From NCBI GenBank assembly GCA_036924085.1, contig JAVGWX010000008.1:236001-300000 (forward strand): a DNA stretch of 64,000 bases, in the 5' to 3' direction. The notes below the pieces were generated by a model, which was not told the DNA's origin, did no database searches, and saw nothing but the letters and a program-made list of their open reading frames with translations. Positions 34,947-44,820 of the stretch are shown here, piece by piece; the first letter of the stretch is position 1; each line of letters begins with the position of its first letter. Origin of the DNA: Ariolimax columbianus. Lineage: Eukaryota; Mollusca; Gastropoda; Stylommatophora; Arionidae. Both the position numbers and the translations under genes were made by a program.

Positions 34947-35052
34947 CTTCCACCTCACAGCTTGGTTGATCCTGGGAAGTGGGCTTGCTATTTCCTCTGG
35001 TAGAACTGCAGAAAAATTTGCTTCGCTCACCCGCAACTGATTTTGCTTGCAG
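34947..35052 (-). CDS. MCPH1: MCPH1 exon 3, end of BRCT1 and linker
   Basis: The 106-nt exon follows an acceptor ending GGCTCTAG and ends at a perfect GTAAGT donor. In the frame set by exon 2 it reads S-CKQNQLRVSEANFSA, then LPRINQAVRWK. This matches the human stretch after W-V-E-K: a Cys-basic start, a VSE/IDE turn and FxA. That region closes the BRCT domain and leads into a basic linker. A second frame is also open across the exon, but it neither joins exon 2 in phase nor resembles the family. The exon end is phase 0, as exon 4 needs. Confidence 0.88.
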
Positions 35053-35185
35053 CTAGAGCCAAGAGTGACAAATGAACAAATCAATCATCAAATAATACTG
35101 ATGGTGTGCAATGGGTGTGTTTTGCGCTTGGCATCGCAACCCAGCGATGTCGGGGTCGGCTAGTCCTTCTTCTGAGGGACAATCT

Positions 35186-35392
35186 TCAATTTGTTGAATA
35201 GGTGGTACCTCAGTCTATTGTGGCCAGTGCGAAGTCTGAAGACCATGACCTGCTCTCTTCTGTTCAACTTGGTAATAGGCATTGTTTTTTGTGTAGCCAG
35301 TATGTTCTGTTTCCCATTTGGTCATGTATCTAGCTCTAATAAGCCTTTTTGACTCTTTGTATGTCACACTAGTATCTGGTTGTGGTAGTCCT
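35186..35392 (-). mobile_element. Fragment of the RNase H-bearing LINE
   Basis: The sequence closely matches 6724-6933 of the nested LINE, including YMTKWETEHTGYTKN and ESKRLI on the minus strand. It is in intron 2, and a 34-bp array begins exactly at its left end in element terms (35393). Confidence 0.9.
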
Positions 35393-35722
35393 ATATATTG
35401 TTTACTGAACATATTTGTTCCATCCTATATATTGTTTACTGAACATATTTGTTCTACCTTATATATTGTTTACTGAACATATTTGTTTTACCTTATATAT
35501 TGTTTACTGAACATATTTGTTCTACCTTATATATTGTTTACTGAACATATTTGTTTTACCTTATATATTGTTTACTGAACATATTTGTTCTATCCTAAAT
35601 ATTGTTTACTGAACATATTTGTTATATCCTATATATTGTTCACTGAACATATTTGTTATATTCTATATATTGTTCACTGAACATATTTGTCATATTATAT
35701 ATATTGTTTACTGAACATATTT
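35393..35722. repeat. 34-bp minisatellite, ~10 units
   Basis: Units contain TATATATTGTTTACTGAACA and TATTTGTT.TACC. It starts at the breakpoint of the LINE fragment and occupies intron 2. Confidence 0.93.
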
Positions 35723-35754
35723 ACATATTTGACTCAATGAGACAAATATTTGTA

Positions 35755-35890
35755 TCTGCTACAACTGGTCAGAGCAGTTAGAGGTATTGCATCTCGCTGC
35801 ATAGAGATCTAATTCAAGACTCAGCTGTAAAACTGTCCGTAGGTGTGAACTAGGGAATACAAGGTTAACCCCAGCTCACAAAGCTAACGA
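35755..35890 (+). mobile_element. Possible tRNA-derived SINE relic
   Basis: GGTCAGAGCAGTTAGAGG resembles an A-box region and AATTCAAGACTC a decayed B-box at tRNA spacing. A GTGAACTAGGGAATACAAG body follows. It lies within 70 bp of the MCPH1 exon 2 donor. Confidence 0.4.
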
Positions 35891-35957
35891 CCTAGCGGAA
35901 TGAAGACTAACACTTTATCCCAGGCTGCAGAATCAGCTGGTACTACAAATAAAATAC

Positions 35958-36162
35958 CTGTCAATCCAGGACACAGACACAAGATGAACTTTCCGCTTCA
36001 CCGCTTTACTCCAGGTTCGTTTCAATCCTTCCTTGAACACAACATGTGTGACAGCATCTGTGAAGGTGGACTCTACATGTGCTCCAAGCTGTTTGAGTTC
36101 TTGTGAAATGGCAGCACTTCTATTGTCATTGCCGCTACGTACTTCTACATAGGCTACTACAT
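35958..36162 (-). CDS. MCPH1: MCPH1 exon 2, N-terminal BRCT domain
   Basis: The 205-nt exon is flanked by an acceptor ending AAATTCAG and a GTATTT donor. It is open throughout in phase 1 to 2. The translation contains DVVAYVEVRSGND, a central QLGAHVESTF, then VTHVVFKEG and VHLVSVSWID. These are the beta1, G[AG]xV, THVV and hydrophobic-W landmarks of a BRCT fold. They align almost residue for residue with the first BRCT of microcephalin, which begins DVVAYVEV and has THVIFKDG and KLVSVLWVE. The family uses this domain for centrosomal localisation and chromosome-condensation control. A paralogous BRCT protein is unlikely given the run of identities and the downstream exons. Confidence 0.95.
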
Positions 36163-36530
36163 CTGAATTTAGAAGAAGACATAATGAATAAGATAAGCTA
36201 TGAAGTCAATTGAAATATGTACAATGCAACCAAATAATAAGACATGCACAGATGCTCTTGCTGGAAGATCAAGTCTAAGATAAGTATAAAAAAAGGCATA
36301 GCCAATCATCAAACAAAATACTCATGTTTTATAGAGGCTTTAAATATCAACACTGATTAAAGCATATGACAAGATGAACAGAGTAAGAGAGATAAAAGAG
36401 AGAGAGCGAGTGAGAGAGACTGACATTAAGGGTCTATCAATAAAACTCATTATATCTAAACACAAGCTACAATTTTGTCATCTGAATACTTAAATATACA
36501 TCATCATCATCTGGATGATCAGTAAAGAGA

Positions 36531-37440
36531 CTAGTGGTAAGGTTGTCTGATTATGTCTCTCCATTTGACCCTATCCTCTGCAGTTCTCTTCATTGCAACA
36601 TAAGTTCGTACTTTAATGTCCCTGCATGTCTGAGATGTAAAGGTAAGTCTTGGTCGCCAAGGTCCTCTCTTTCCTTGAATCTTGCCCTCTAGTATCTTCT
36701 GTAGAAGATTTTCATGTCTCATATTGTGACCCAGCCAACTCAACCAACATTTTTGTATCATATGCAATATTTGTCTTTGTGTGCCCACGTCATTGAGAAC
36801 ATTGTCATTGGATCTTCTTTCTATCCAACTCACTCTTTCCAATCTACGGAAGCACATTTCAAACACTTCCAAGCTTTTTTCATCCTTCTTGGCTAAAGTC
36901 CATGTTTCAGCCCCATACAGTCCAATTGGCCATGTATGAGTGACGATTATTCTTTTCCTCTATCCTGATATTCTTTGAGGTTAACAATTTCTGTTTCTGA
37001 TATTCTTTGAGGTTAACAATTTCTGTTTCTGATATTCTTTGAGGTTAACAATTTCTGTTTCTGATATTCTTTGAGGTTAACAATTTCTGTTTCTGATATT
37101 CTTTGAGGTTAACAATTTCTGTTTCTGATATTCTTTGAGGTTAACAATTTCTGTTTTTCTCTGAAGCCCTTTTTTGCCATTGCAATCCTTGTCTTAATTT
37201 CTGTCACATTGCGGGCATCTTCTGTTATGGTTTGTCCTAAATATGTAAACTTCTGTACTTGTTTTATTTTTTCTTCAATGATGGATTTATTTATTTGCCA
37301 ATGTTGATTGGATTTTACCAAAGTCTTTGTCTTCAGTGTGTTTATTTTCATGCCAAACTCTTTAGTTGTGCTAATAATTTTTTCAAGCAGCATTTGCTAC
37401 TGATCCTCCTACTATTGCTCGGTCATCTGCAAATTCATAC
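36531..37440 (-). pseudogene. RTE (BovB-like) reverse transcriptase 3' half
   Basis: From right to left the minus strand reads FADDRAIVGGSVANA, STTKEFGMKINTLKTKTLV, KQVQKFTYLGQTITEDARNV and KTRIAMAKKGF. After an internal array it continues with RRLERVSWIERRSNDNVLN, LSWLGHNMRHENLLQKIL and GKRGPWRPRL. Frameshifts and an array break the frame. It is in MCPH1 intron 1. Confidence 0.82.
36967..37157 (-). repeat. 32-bp repeat inside RTE coding sequence, 6 copies
   Basis: Units contain GATATTCTTTGAGGTTAACA and ATTTCTGTTTCT, spaced 32 bp. On the minus strand the first copy encodes KLLTSKNIRNRN, a normal stretch of this reverse transcriptase, so the array arose within it. Confidence 0.93.
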
Positions 37441-37442
37441 CA

Positions 37443-37670
37443 CTAACTTTGACACCCCGCATGAAAGACATGAGTTAATGCAACAATATGCGACTGACCT
37501 AGTCTCAGAAGATCTTTTGTTAAGCCATGTCCTTTAAACATCGTTGTCCAGTTCTTCACTGTTGTCTTCGACACACTTTTGTTACCATACACTGTCTGCA
37601 TTCTGCGATGAATGTCAACTGGTCGACATCCTTCAGCTGTTAGAAACCGAATCACCGCTCGGTGATCAAC
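37443..37670 (-). pseudogene. mariner-like transposase HTH fragment
   Basis: The minus strand encodes IRFLTAEGCRPVDIHRRMQT, then VYGNKSVSKTTVKNWTTMFK. This is the N-terminal HTH_48 type DNA-binding domain found in mariner and SETMAR-like transposases. The DDE domain is absent. It abuts the RTE fragment at 37440. Confidence 0.75.
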
Positions 37671-37969
37671 TCTGGACTAATTCCGTATCCCATCCACCAT
37701 ATTTTCAACGGTCTGCTGAGGAAACTATGAGTCAGAGGACGTCATCATGCACATCGTACGTATGTTCACTTGTGGCAGTTTGGTCCGGTTTCATTTGAAC
37801 ACACCTCGTACATGTATTACACAAAATCTGAATGTTTAAATATACATATATATATATATATTACACAAAACTGTTCAAATCAAAAATGGGTTGAAAAAAA
37901 ACAACCTGGATGGATTAACACACCATGTGGTATATTAGGAACATAGTGCTAGGCTCATATTTGTTCTTG

Positions 37970-38160
37970 ACCACAAGCACACTAGGGGTCACGATCAATT
38001 AGCTGTCTTTACTGCCCAGACTTGTTCTGGTACAAAATGTTTAGTGTGAGTCGACGTTATAGCTGGTTGCAATAACAAAAATATCCCGCATCAATTGGGA
38101 ATTACACCTAGATCACTCGGCTGGGGCAGTCAGTGCACCAACGACTGCGCTAATGCAGCC
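37970..38160 (-). mobile_element. tRNA-derived SINE
   Basis: On the minus strand, GGGCTGCATTAGCGCAGTCG contains an A-box (38138-38152). A decayed B-box, AGGTGTAATTCC, lies 45 bp on. The body includes TTTGTACCAGAACAAGTCTG. It is in intron 1. Confidence 0.6.
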
Positions 38161-38204
38161 CTGAATGTTTCACATGAAATATTATCAGTGAAATCTCACG
38201 CTAT

Positions 38205-38610
38205 AGCATCTCATGCGCTACATCATCTTTGAGTTATAGCATTTCATGTGCTGTCTACATCATGTCAGAGTTATAGCATTTCATGTGCTGTCTACATCAT
38301 GTCAGAGTTATAGCATTTCATGTGCTGTCTACATCATGTCAGAGTTATAGCATTTCATGTGCTGTCTACATCATGTCAGTTATAGCATTTCATGTGCTGT
38401 CTACATCATGTCAGAGTTATAGCATTTCATGTGCTGTCTACATCATGTCAGAGTTATAGCATTTCATCTGCTGTCTGCAGCATCTCTGATTTATAGCCTC
38501 TCATGTTCTGTCTACATCATATCAGAGTTATAGCCTCTCATGTGCTGTCTACAGCATCTCTGAGTTATAGCATTTTGTGTGCTGTCTATAGCATCTCAAG
38601 TGCTGTAGCA
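38205..38610. repeat. 37-bp minisatellite, ~10 units
   Basis: Units contain GAGTTATAGCATTTCATGTG and CTGTCTACATCATGTCA. The array ends about 50 bp from the MCPH1 exon 1 donor. Confidence 0.92.
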
Positions 38611-38657
38611 AACCAAAACACCCACCCACCCCTACATACATGTTGAAAGCATTTTAC

Positions 38658-38682
38658 CTTTCAGAACTAAATGGTTATCCAT
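38658..38682 (-). CDS. MCPH1: MCPH1 coding exon 1 (probable start)
   Basis: The exon encodes MDNHLVLK plus one base and ends at a GTAAAA donor. The phase-1 end joins exactly to the BRCT exon, giving LVLK-DVVAYVEV, which parallels the human start (a short N-terminus ending in ILK before DVVAYVEV). The ATG at 38682 has A at -3 and G at +4, a strong initiation context. A second in-frame ATG lies at 38703 in a weaker context. Just upstream, a segment of about 41 bp holding that ATG is tandemly duplicated. The exon is too short to be certain, and an untranslated exon may lie further right. Confidence 0.55.
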
Positions 38683-38689
38683 GTTTTCA

Positions 38690-38770
38690 CTGATTTCAAT
38701 CATGAAGTTCAGCAGACTGTTATTAGAAGCTGATTTCAATCATGAAGTTAGGCAGACTGTTATTAGAAGA
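38690..38770. repeat. 41-bp tandem duplication upstream of MCPH1 start
   Basis: Two copies of GCTGATTTCAATCATGAAGT plus GCAGACTGTTATTAGAAG differ at a few bases. Each carries a minus-strand ATG; the nearer one is in frame with exon 1. Confidence 0.85.
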
Positions 38771-40225
38771 ACATGTTCCTCCTGTACTGACAGCAACAAA
38801 AATTCAAACATAGAATCATTATAAACAGATCAAATCGTACCATTTTGTGGACCTACAGAAATTACTAATAACTATCAAAGTTAACTTATTCATCACATGG
38901 AAATACTTTAGGCCCTTAAACGCATTTAATTTTGTGATCATGCACAATATCAGATTCTTGAAAATGATTTATCTTGAATTACTTCACTAACATTACGTTT
39001 TAACTGTCATTAAAAACTGAGACATTTTTTACTAACATCAATTTTTCAGCCACATAAATTGTTGGAAGACGATATTGGTATATTAAATTCCATCTAATTA
39101 GGTGCATTAATTGTAAAAATATGCACATTGACTAACTAAAGGCTTGCACAAACAAATGTGAAATGACATTATCCTGTCCTGACAATGAGAACAGCAAACT
39201 ATCTAGACTTCTTGTTAGAAATTTATTTTAAAACTTTAGAAAACTTACTATGGAAACAGCTTGCTTAATAATGTATTATTAAATTTAAAATGGTAAAAGG
39301 CTAGATCCATATATTATATTGAATCTGCAACATTTTAATAAAGTTCCTTCCTGAGTCTACACATCAGCTCAACTGAGTTAAAAGAACATCACAAACAAGC
39401 ACACAGTCTCACACACATAAAATAGTTGATAATAATATTCCGAATGTAGACTGCAGCAAGTTTCTATAGTGTTCTTTGAAAAATGTTGGTAGGAGTTTAT
39501 TTATAAAAAATATAGGTAGGAGTTTATTTATTTCATCAGCACACTCGTGATGCGAGGAAAGCTACTGTAACCTGTCACTTAACGTCCTTTTCAACCCACT
39601 CACAAAAGAGTAAACCTACTCATTGTGGGCGTGGGCATTTGAAACAACCAGTTTGACAATGTACATGACATTCACGTGTGTGTTTGTGCTATTGTTGCTG
39701 ACTGTAGCCACACGTTGTGTAATGACAATTTAATCAGCAGTATTAATAGTATTTTCTCTTAGACTAATTAAGTTTCGTAAGAAAATATTACTATTAAAGT
39801 ATTAGTATTATTTACACTAGTCTTAATTTCATTTTTCCATGCACCATATTAATTATTATTTGCACGATGCTAGTGATAATTATTATAAATTAATATTGAT
39901 AGACCAATTATAAGAGTTAATAGTAAGTTATTTTAAGATATTAAGTTAAGTTAAAACACACTGACAGCTGCACCTGCATAATACTCAGTACAAGTTGAGT
40001 ACACGTACCAGCCAGTACCAGCACAATGACAATACTCAATTCAATCACAGTAATCACAGGAAATATCTACTCAGAATACTAGTGCACCAAATTATGGCTG
40101 TGCTTACGTAAAAGTAAGGCAAAGTTACACAAGCATCAGACAGATAACGGGGAGTGCAAACAATGTAATTTGTTTGCTTCAAAAGTTTCAGTCAACAACA
40201 AAATAAAACAAAATATGATAATATG
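38771..40225. other. AT-rich region upstream of MCPH1, with LTR-like copy 3
   Basis: Most of this stretch has no recognisable feature. At 39490-39720 an inverted partial copy of the LTR-like family matches 19090-19200 (shared CCCACAATGAGTAGGTT, AGTAGCTTTCCTC). No clear TATA box or CpG-rich promoter for MCPH1 is visible. Confidence 0.5.
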
Positions 40226-40510
40226 CATCAACAGCACAGTCAAAGTTAGCGCTGCTATTCGCCAAACCGGAACCGGAAGTTATTCACGTTCTGTTCAGTA
40301 CCTAAATGTTCTGTTCTGGAATACCTTCCAGAGACTCGTAGTAGTTCTCATTCAGAGAGGAATCTGTCAAGGGCACCTCATCTCCCTGACCCTTTTTCCG
40401 CATGCCTGGAATCCATCATCAGTCAGTACGACTGAGGCACCTTTGGCATCAACATAAACGGCAGTTGGCTCAATTATCTTCGCTTTGCGGATGAGCAAGT
40501 TAACCTTCCA
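40225..40510 (+). pseudogene. RTE reverse transcriptase fragment
   Basis: Frames give GICQGHLISLTLFPHA, LESIISQYD, then INGSWLNYLRFADEQVN, where the catalytic FADD is FADE. Flanks hold no further conserved blocks. Confidence 0.65.
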
Positions 40511-41524
40511 CTGAACAACCCAAGAACAAGACAGAACCGTCTGAAAACTGAGCTAGGACCAGCGCAAACCCCCCAAAAACGCAGCACTGCTCGAGCCCAG
40601 TCCACTAAGTAGAGAAATACACCTACCTGCTACCCCAACTCGCAACAAAATCTGAGACCTGCATAAGGGCTACTTAGACTAATACTAGTGCTCATCACAG
40701 AAGAAGTCACAGACTAGCAGCGCTTCACTGAGAGGGAATAAAAGCGGGACTGGGACGTGCAATACGAAAGTCATGCGTAATCGCTTCGCTCCCAGTCACC
40801 CTAGATGGAGAAAGTCTAGATGGCTGAATGAATACATCTACCTTGAACGTCTGCTCAACATGCAGAATAGCCGTGGCCCTGAGTTGACACGATGGCGTCG
40901 CTCGGGCTTTCTTGTCATTCATCGGCTTCAAGATATCGCCCCTAATAATTTCCAATGGTTTCCTCTGCTGGTACCTTTGAGACCAGATTGTCAGGCTACG
41001 CTGAGCAATCAACCTTGCCCCCTGACCGTAGCAGAGACGTCCTAACCAAATTTCCCAACGCGCTACATGTTCATCTGTGCATATGACAGCATCATTATTC
41101 AGAGTATTCTCACCTATCAGTTTCTTACCTTGAGGTGCACTGCCTCGTCACACTATTCTCTACATCCCTTGTCCAAGATGATGATGACTCTGTGGTAAGT
41201 TCATCCTTTTATCACAAGTGGGAATCAATTCGTCTCCTTTGGTTATGGTCTATATTGTGGTATCTGACCAATCGTCGTCTATGTCTGTCCGACCTATGAT
41301 AAACCTCGCATGATCCTCGATATCTCAATCCTACACGACTTCTAATGTGGATGTTGTTTCTTGTTATCTTGTGCTTGAGCATCTGAGTAGTAGAAGGTCA
41401 GTGCGCCCATTTCTCACATTAAAGGTACGGAATCCTATCCCCTTTTCGAACAGCAAAGGTACCGGGACTGAAATAACCAAAGTCAAAGATCAATCTAAGC
41501 CCCTTCTTAGTCATGGACATCTCA
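40511..41524. other. No recognisable gene
   Basis: Two overlapping open stretches of about 90 codons lie at 40725-41045 on opposite strands. Neither resembles a known family or has convincing splice sites. Confidence 0.4.
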
Positions 41525-42069
41525 GTCTTAGTCAGGGTTGCCAGCTTTCCCGCCCAATTGGGCTTCGTTTTTTTAGAGAGTTGCGGGAAATGTATTCCGG
41601 TTGCGGGTTGCGATATTTTGGGCTACTTTCATTTTGACCGCTATTTTGGAGGCTAGCTGGCATATAGACATGTGTATTTACGATGTTGCAAATGAGCTTG
41701 TAACGTTATATCGCTATATTATGCAGTGCGTCATGAGATCAGCAACATTCGATACATGGGCTCCGACTTATGCCATTGACGACCAATCAAATCATCTTCC
41801 CATTGCAGCTGTTAGTTTTGGAATAAAATTTCAAATTATTCTCGCAGATTCCAACATTGTTGACACCCAGATGGACGAAAGATATACAGATGTTAAAATA
41901 ATGTGACATCTTGCCAACAAACGTGGAATGGCTTGAATCGTTATCTTATCTTAGACCATTAGTAGTGATGGGCAACCAGAGGCCACATCTAGCAACATTA
42001 CCGTTTCTAACTTTATTTCAAGGACATCTTGAACAAATGGAACAACAGTGGGATCGGCTCAGCTCAATT

Positions 42070-42690
42070 TCTTGATCAAATACAGATGAGGCTGATGTTC
42101 AACGGTTTTGGGTGGACATTGCTAACAATACAGATAAGGCTGATGTTGAACGGTTTTTGGGTGGACATAGCTAACAATACAGATGAGGCTGATGTTGAAC
42201 GGTTTTTGGGTGGACATTGCTAACCACATGAGGCTGATGTTGAACGGTTTTTGGGTGGACATTGCTAACCACATGAGGCTGATGTTGAACGGTTTTTTGG
42301 TGGACATTGCTAACCATATGGGGCTGATGTTGAACGGTTTTTGGGTGGACATTGCTAACCATATGGGGCTGATGTTGAACGGTTTTTGGGTGGACATTGC
42401 TAACAATACAGATGAGGCTGATGTTGAACGGTTTTTGGGTGGACATTGCTAGCCACATGAGGCTGATGTTGAACGGTTTTTTGGTGGACATTGCTAACCA
42501 TATGGGGCTGATGTTGAACGGTTTTTGGGTGGACATTGCTAACCATACAGATGAGGCTGATGTTGAACGGTTTTTTGTGGACATTGCTAACCATATGAGG
42601 CTGATGTTGAACGGTTTTTGGGTGGACATTGCTAACCATACAGATGAGGTTGATATTGAACGGTTTTTTGTGGACATTGCTAACCATACT
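42070..42690 (+). repeat. 45-49-bp array inside hAT coding sequence
   Basis: Units contain GGCTGATGTTGAACGGTTTT and GGGTGGACATTGCTAAC, encoding DVERFWVDIAN in frame with the flanking transposase. About 13 units differ by 3-4 bp length steps. Confidence 0.93.
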
Positions 42691-42884
42691 GATGCATCAT
42701 GATTTGAGGAATTTTACTTTGTCTCTTTTGACTTGACCATTCAGCAATGCATTTTGTGGAGAGAGCATTTTCGCAATTGAATCTCATTAAAACAAAAACT
42801 CAGGAACAAGACGCAACAAAGTATGCCTGAAGATCTCCTCCATATGCGTGGATCTATGGCTCGTGATAACATTTCTTGCAATAA

Positions 42885-43250
42885 TGTCCAGTCCAATAAT
42901 GTCGTGAAAACAAGCCCAATAATATCCAGCACAATAATGTCCAGCACAATAATGTCCAGTCAATCAGCACAATAATGTCTAGCACAATAATGTCCAGCAC
43001 AATAATGTCCAGCCAACCAGCCCAATAATATCCAGCCAACCACCACAATAATGTCCAGCCAACAAGCCCAATAATATCCAGCCAACCAGCACAATAATAT
43101 CCAGCCAACCAGCCCAATAATATCCAGCCAACTAGCCCAATAATATCCAGCCAACCAGCACAATAATATCCAGCGAACCAGCCCAATAATATCCAGGCAA
43201 CAAGCACAATAATGTCCAGCCAACCAGCCCAGTGATGTCCAGCCAACCAG
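42885..43250 (+). repeat. 23-bp array inside hAT C-terminal codons
   Basis: Units contain AATAATATCCAGCCAACCAG, about 15 copies, with several truncated ones. The first copy, TTGCAATAATGTCCAG, continues the transposase frame (ISCNNVQ). Confidence 0.9.
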
Positions 43251-43669
43251 CACAATGCTGCCCCTGTTTACATCCGATATGTATGAACACAGTGAAACAG
43301 AATATATGTCTGAAGATGTGGATTTCTAGGTTCTCTCATGTAGCAGAGACGTAGCACTACGATAATTCAAACTCATTCATTGAATGTTGATGTGTCATGA
43401 GCATATAGTTCCCATTGACATTTATTGTTTATATATATTTTCCTCTAACAATTCACCACTAAACTGCAACATTTACCAGTTTAGGTGTGGGACCAGAATG
43501 TTTCGTTTTAAAAAATATAAATCTTAGTATAATTGTGTTCATCGTTAAAACTATTTTAATAAAAGTTTTACTCAATTCAAGTAATTTATTATTGGGTTAC
43601 TTTTGGGCGGTTTTCATCCCGTTATTATGCTGAATTTTAAACAAATTATCTGGCAACCCTGGTCTTAGT

Positions 43670-43935
43670 CGACCTGTGTTTCTACAATGGCAGTTCTTGT
43701 GCAGGTACCAACTCTTGTGCGAGTTGGTAGTAGCCGGGTGTATTTCTCTGCTTAGAGGGCTGGACTTGAGCAGTACTGTGTTTTTGGTTTTGTGCTGGTC
43801 TCATCTCGGTTTCCAGTCGATTCTTCCTCGGGCACGGATTCTCCAGTGGATTTCTAACTTGTTTGTTTAGGACCGTGAGTGTTGTACAGCTCGAGCGAAT
43901 CGTGTCATCTAGTAAGGGGGGGGGGGGGGGGGGGG
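43670..43935. other. Unclassified sequence with poly-G run
   Basis: There is a G homopolymer at 43917-43936 and nothing recognisable before it. The minus strand is open but low-complexity. Confidence 0.4.
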
Positions 43936-43964
43936 TCTGAAATGGGATCTTGAATTGCGGGTAC

Positions 43965-44190
43965 AACTGAGTGGTTGCTGTGGTCCATGTACCACAGAGT
44001 GGTTGCTGTGGTCCAGGTACCGCTGAGTGGTTGGTGTGCTCCAGGTACAACAGAGTGGTTGCTGTGGTCCAGGTACCACAGGCTGGTTGGTGTGGTCCAG
44101 GTACCACAGAGTGGTTGCTGTGGTCCAGGTACCACTGAGTGGTTGGTGTGCTCCAGGTACAACAGAGTGGTTGATGTGCTCCAGCGTTCG
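43965..44190 (-). repeat. 28-bp array grown from RTE codons, ~8 units
   Basis: Units contain GAGTGGTTGCTGTGGTCCAG and GTACCACA. On the minus strand the array continues directly from an RTE stretch, RWAGHAVRRKDERW. Confidence 0.9.
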
Positions 44191-44300
44191 TCTTTCCTTC
44201 TGACTGCATGGCCAGCCCAGCGGTGCCTGGAGCTGTTGGCCTGATGTAGGACATCTTTGACGTGTGAAAATGCCCGGATTGTCACTGTTGTTGTAAAACC
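44180..44300 (-). pseudogene. RTE C-terminal scrap between two arrays
   Basis: About 40 codons, VKDVLHQANSSRHRWAGHAV plus RRKDERW, match the LGWAGHLVRMSDER block of the RTE at 11820. Arrays flank it on both sides. Confidence 0.7.
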
Positions 44301-44698
44301 CATCTGTCACTGTTGTGTAAACCCATCTGTCATTGTTGTGTAAACCCATCTGTCGCTGTTGTGTAAACCCATCTGTCGCTGTTGTGTAAACCCATCTGTC
44401 GCTGTTGTGTAAACCCATCTGTCGCTATTGTGTAAACCCATCTGTCGCTGTTGTGTAAACCCATCTGGCGCTGTTGTGTAAACCCATCTGGCGCTGTTGT
44501 GTAAACCCATCTGTCGCTGTTGTGTAAACCCATCTGGCGCTGTTGTGTAAACCCATCTGGCGCTGTTGTGTAAACCCATCTGGCGCTGTTGTGTAAACCC
44601 ATTTGGCGCTGTTGTGTAAATCCATCTGGCGCTGTTGTGTAAACCCATCTGGCGCTGTTGTGTAAACCCATCTGACGCTGTTGTATAAACCCATCCAG
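44285..44698. repeat. 23-bp minisatellite, ~18 units
   Basis: Units contain TGTCGCTGTTGTGTAAACCC with C/G variants (TGTCGC/TGGCGC) in blocks. Confidence 0.94.
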
Positions 44699-44744
44699 CG
44701 CTGTTGCCTAAGTGATAGGTCTACGAGACGGCGCTCAAGCAAGG

Positions 44745-44820
44745 CATATGTTGACTTAACGTCTTTAGACTGGTTCAGAAGACTCTACAAAGTCTGAATA
44801 CAACCAGTTTCTTGGAGGGG
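44745..44820 (-). mobile_element. CR1 3' end
   Basis: The minus strand reads AACTGGTTGTATTCAGACTT, then TCTTCTGAACCAGT and AAAGACGTTAAGT. It matches 50200-50260 and 17820-17860. Only the terminal ~75 bp remain. Confidence 0.85.

Larger units (their letters stand above)
1363..38682 (-). other. MCPH1: MCPH1 (microcephalin) homologue, 5' part of gene, six exons
   Basis: The gene runs right to left and continues beyond the left edge. Exons are 38682-38658, 36162-35958, 35052-34947, 17516-17334, 5504-5408 and 1410-1363. Splice phases agree at every join (1, 2, 0, 0, 1, then 1 out), and the predicted protein follows vertebrate microcephalin in order: BRCT domain, MQPxDF motif, a PxLxFE segment, then a basic helix. 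Microcephalin regulates chromosome condensation through condensin II and acts in the DNA-damage response (family knowledge). Introns are about 2.5, 0.9, 17.4, 11.8 and 4.0 kb and are filled with transposons and arrays. The C-terminal tandem BRCT domains must lie outside the window. Confidence 0.9.
41640..43331 (+). pseudogene. hAT transposase remnant
   Basis: Recognisable blocks are VANELVTLYRYIMQCVMR, LPIAAVSFGIKFQ, VEWLESLSYLRPLVV and LFQGHLEQMEQQWDRL, then DEADVERFWVDIANHTDASG, repeated in the first array. The dimerisation-domain signature FVERAFSQLNLIKTKTQEQD follows at about 42750-42830. After the second array an acidic end, SETEYMSEDVDF, precedes the stop at about 43331. Stops and shifts occur between blocks. 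Confidence 0.85.
41533..43661 (+). mobile_element. hAT transposon with 8-bp TSD and two internal arrays
   Basis: The ends are CAGGGTTGCCAG and its inverse CTGGCAACCCTG, a typical hAT terminus. The flanking 8-bp duplication GTCTTAGT (41525-41532, 43662-43669) is perfect. The 2129-bp interior is a broken transposase invaded by two tandem arrays. The DNA-binding N-terminus is missing, so it is not autonomous. Confidence 0.95.

Noticed and set aside
34947..35052. Alternative frame of MCPH1 exon 3 (SKFFCSSTRGN..)
   Set aside because: It is open and initially looked plausible. But only the CKQNQLRVSE frame joins exons 2 and 4 in phase and aligns with the family.
40262..40280. ETS-type promoter motif (CCGGAACCGGAAGT) for MCPH1
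   Set aside because: It lies within an RTE fragment 1.6 kb upstream of the start codon, with no other promoter features.
40725..41045. Overlapping ~90-codon frames on both strands
   Set aside because: No family resemblance, splice signals or codon bias that I can defend.
42122..42702. Long open frames on both strands across the hAT array
   Set aside because: The frames come from array periodicity. Only the plus-strand frame continues into real transposase motifs, and that gene is already broken.
44307..44742. Three overlapping frames with Trp-Val-Tyr-Thr-Thr type repeats
   Set aside because: A 23-bp unit cycles through all frames. There is no independent coding evidence.
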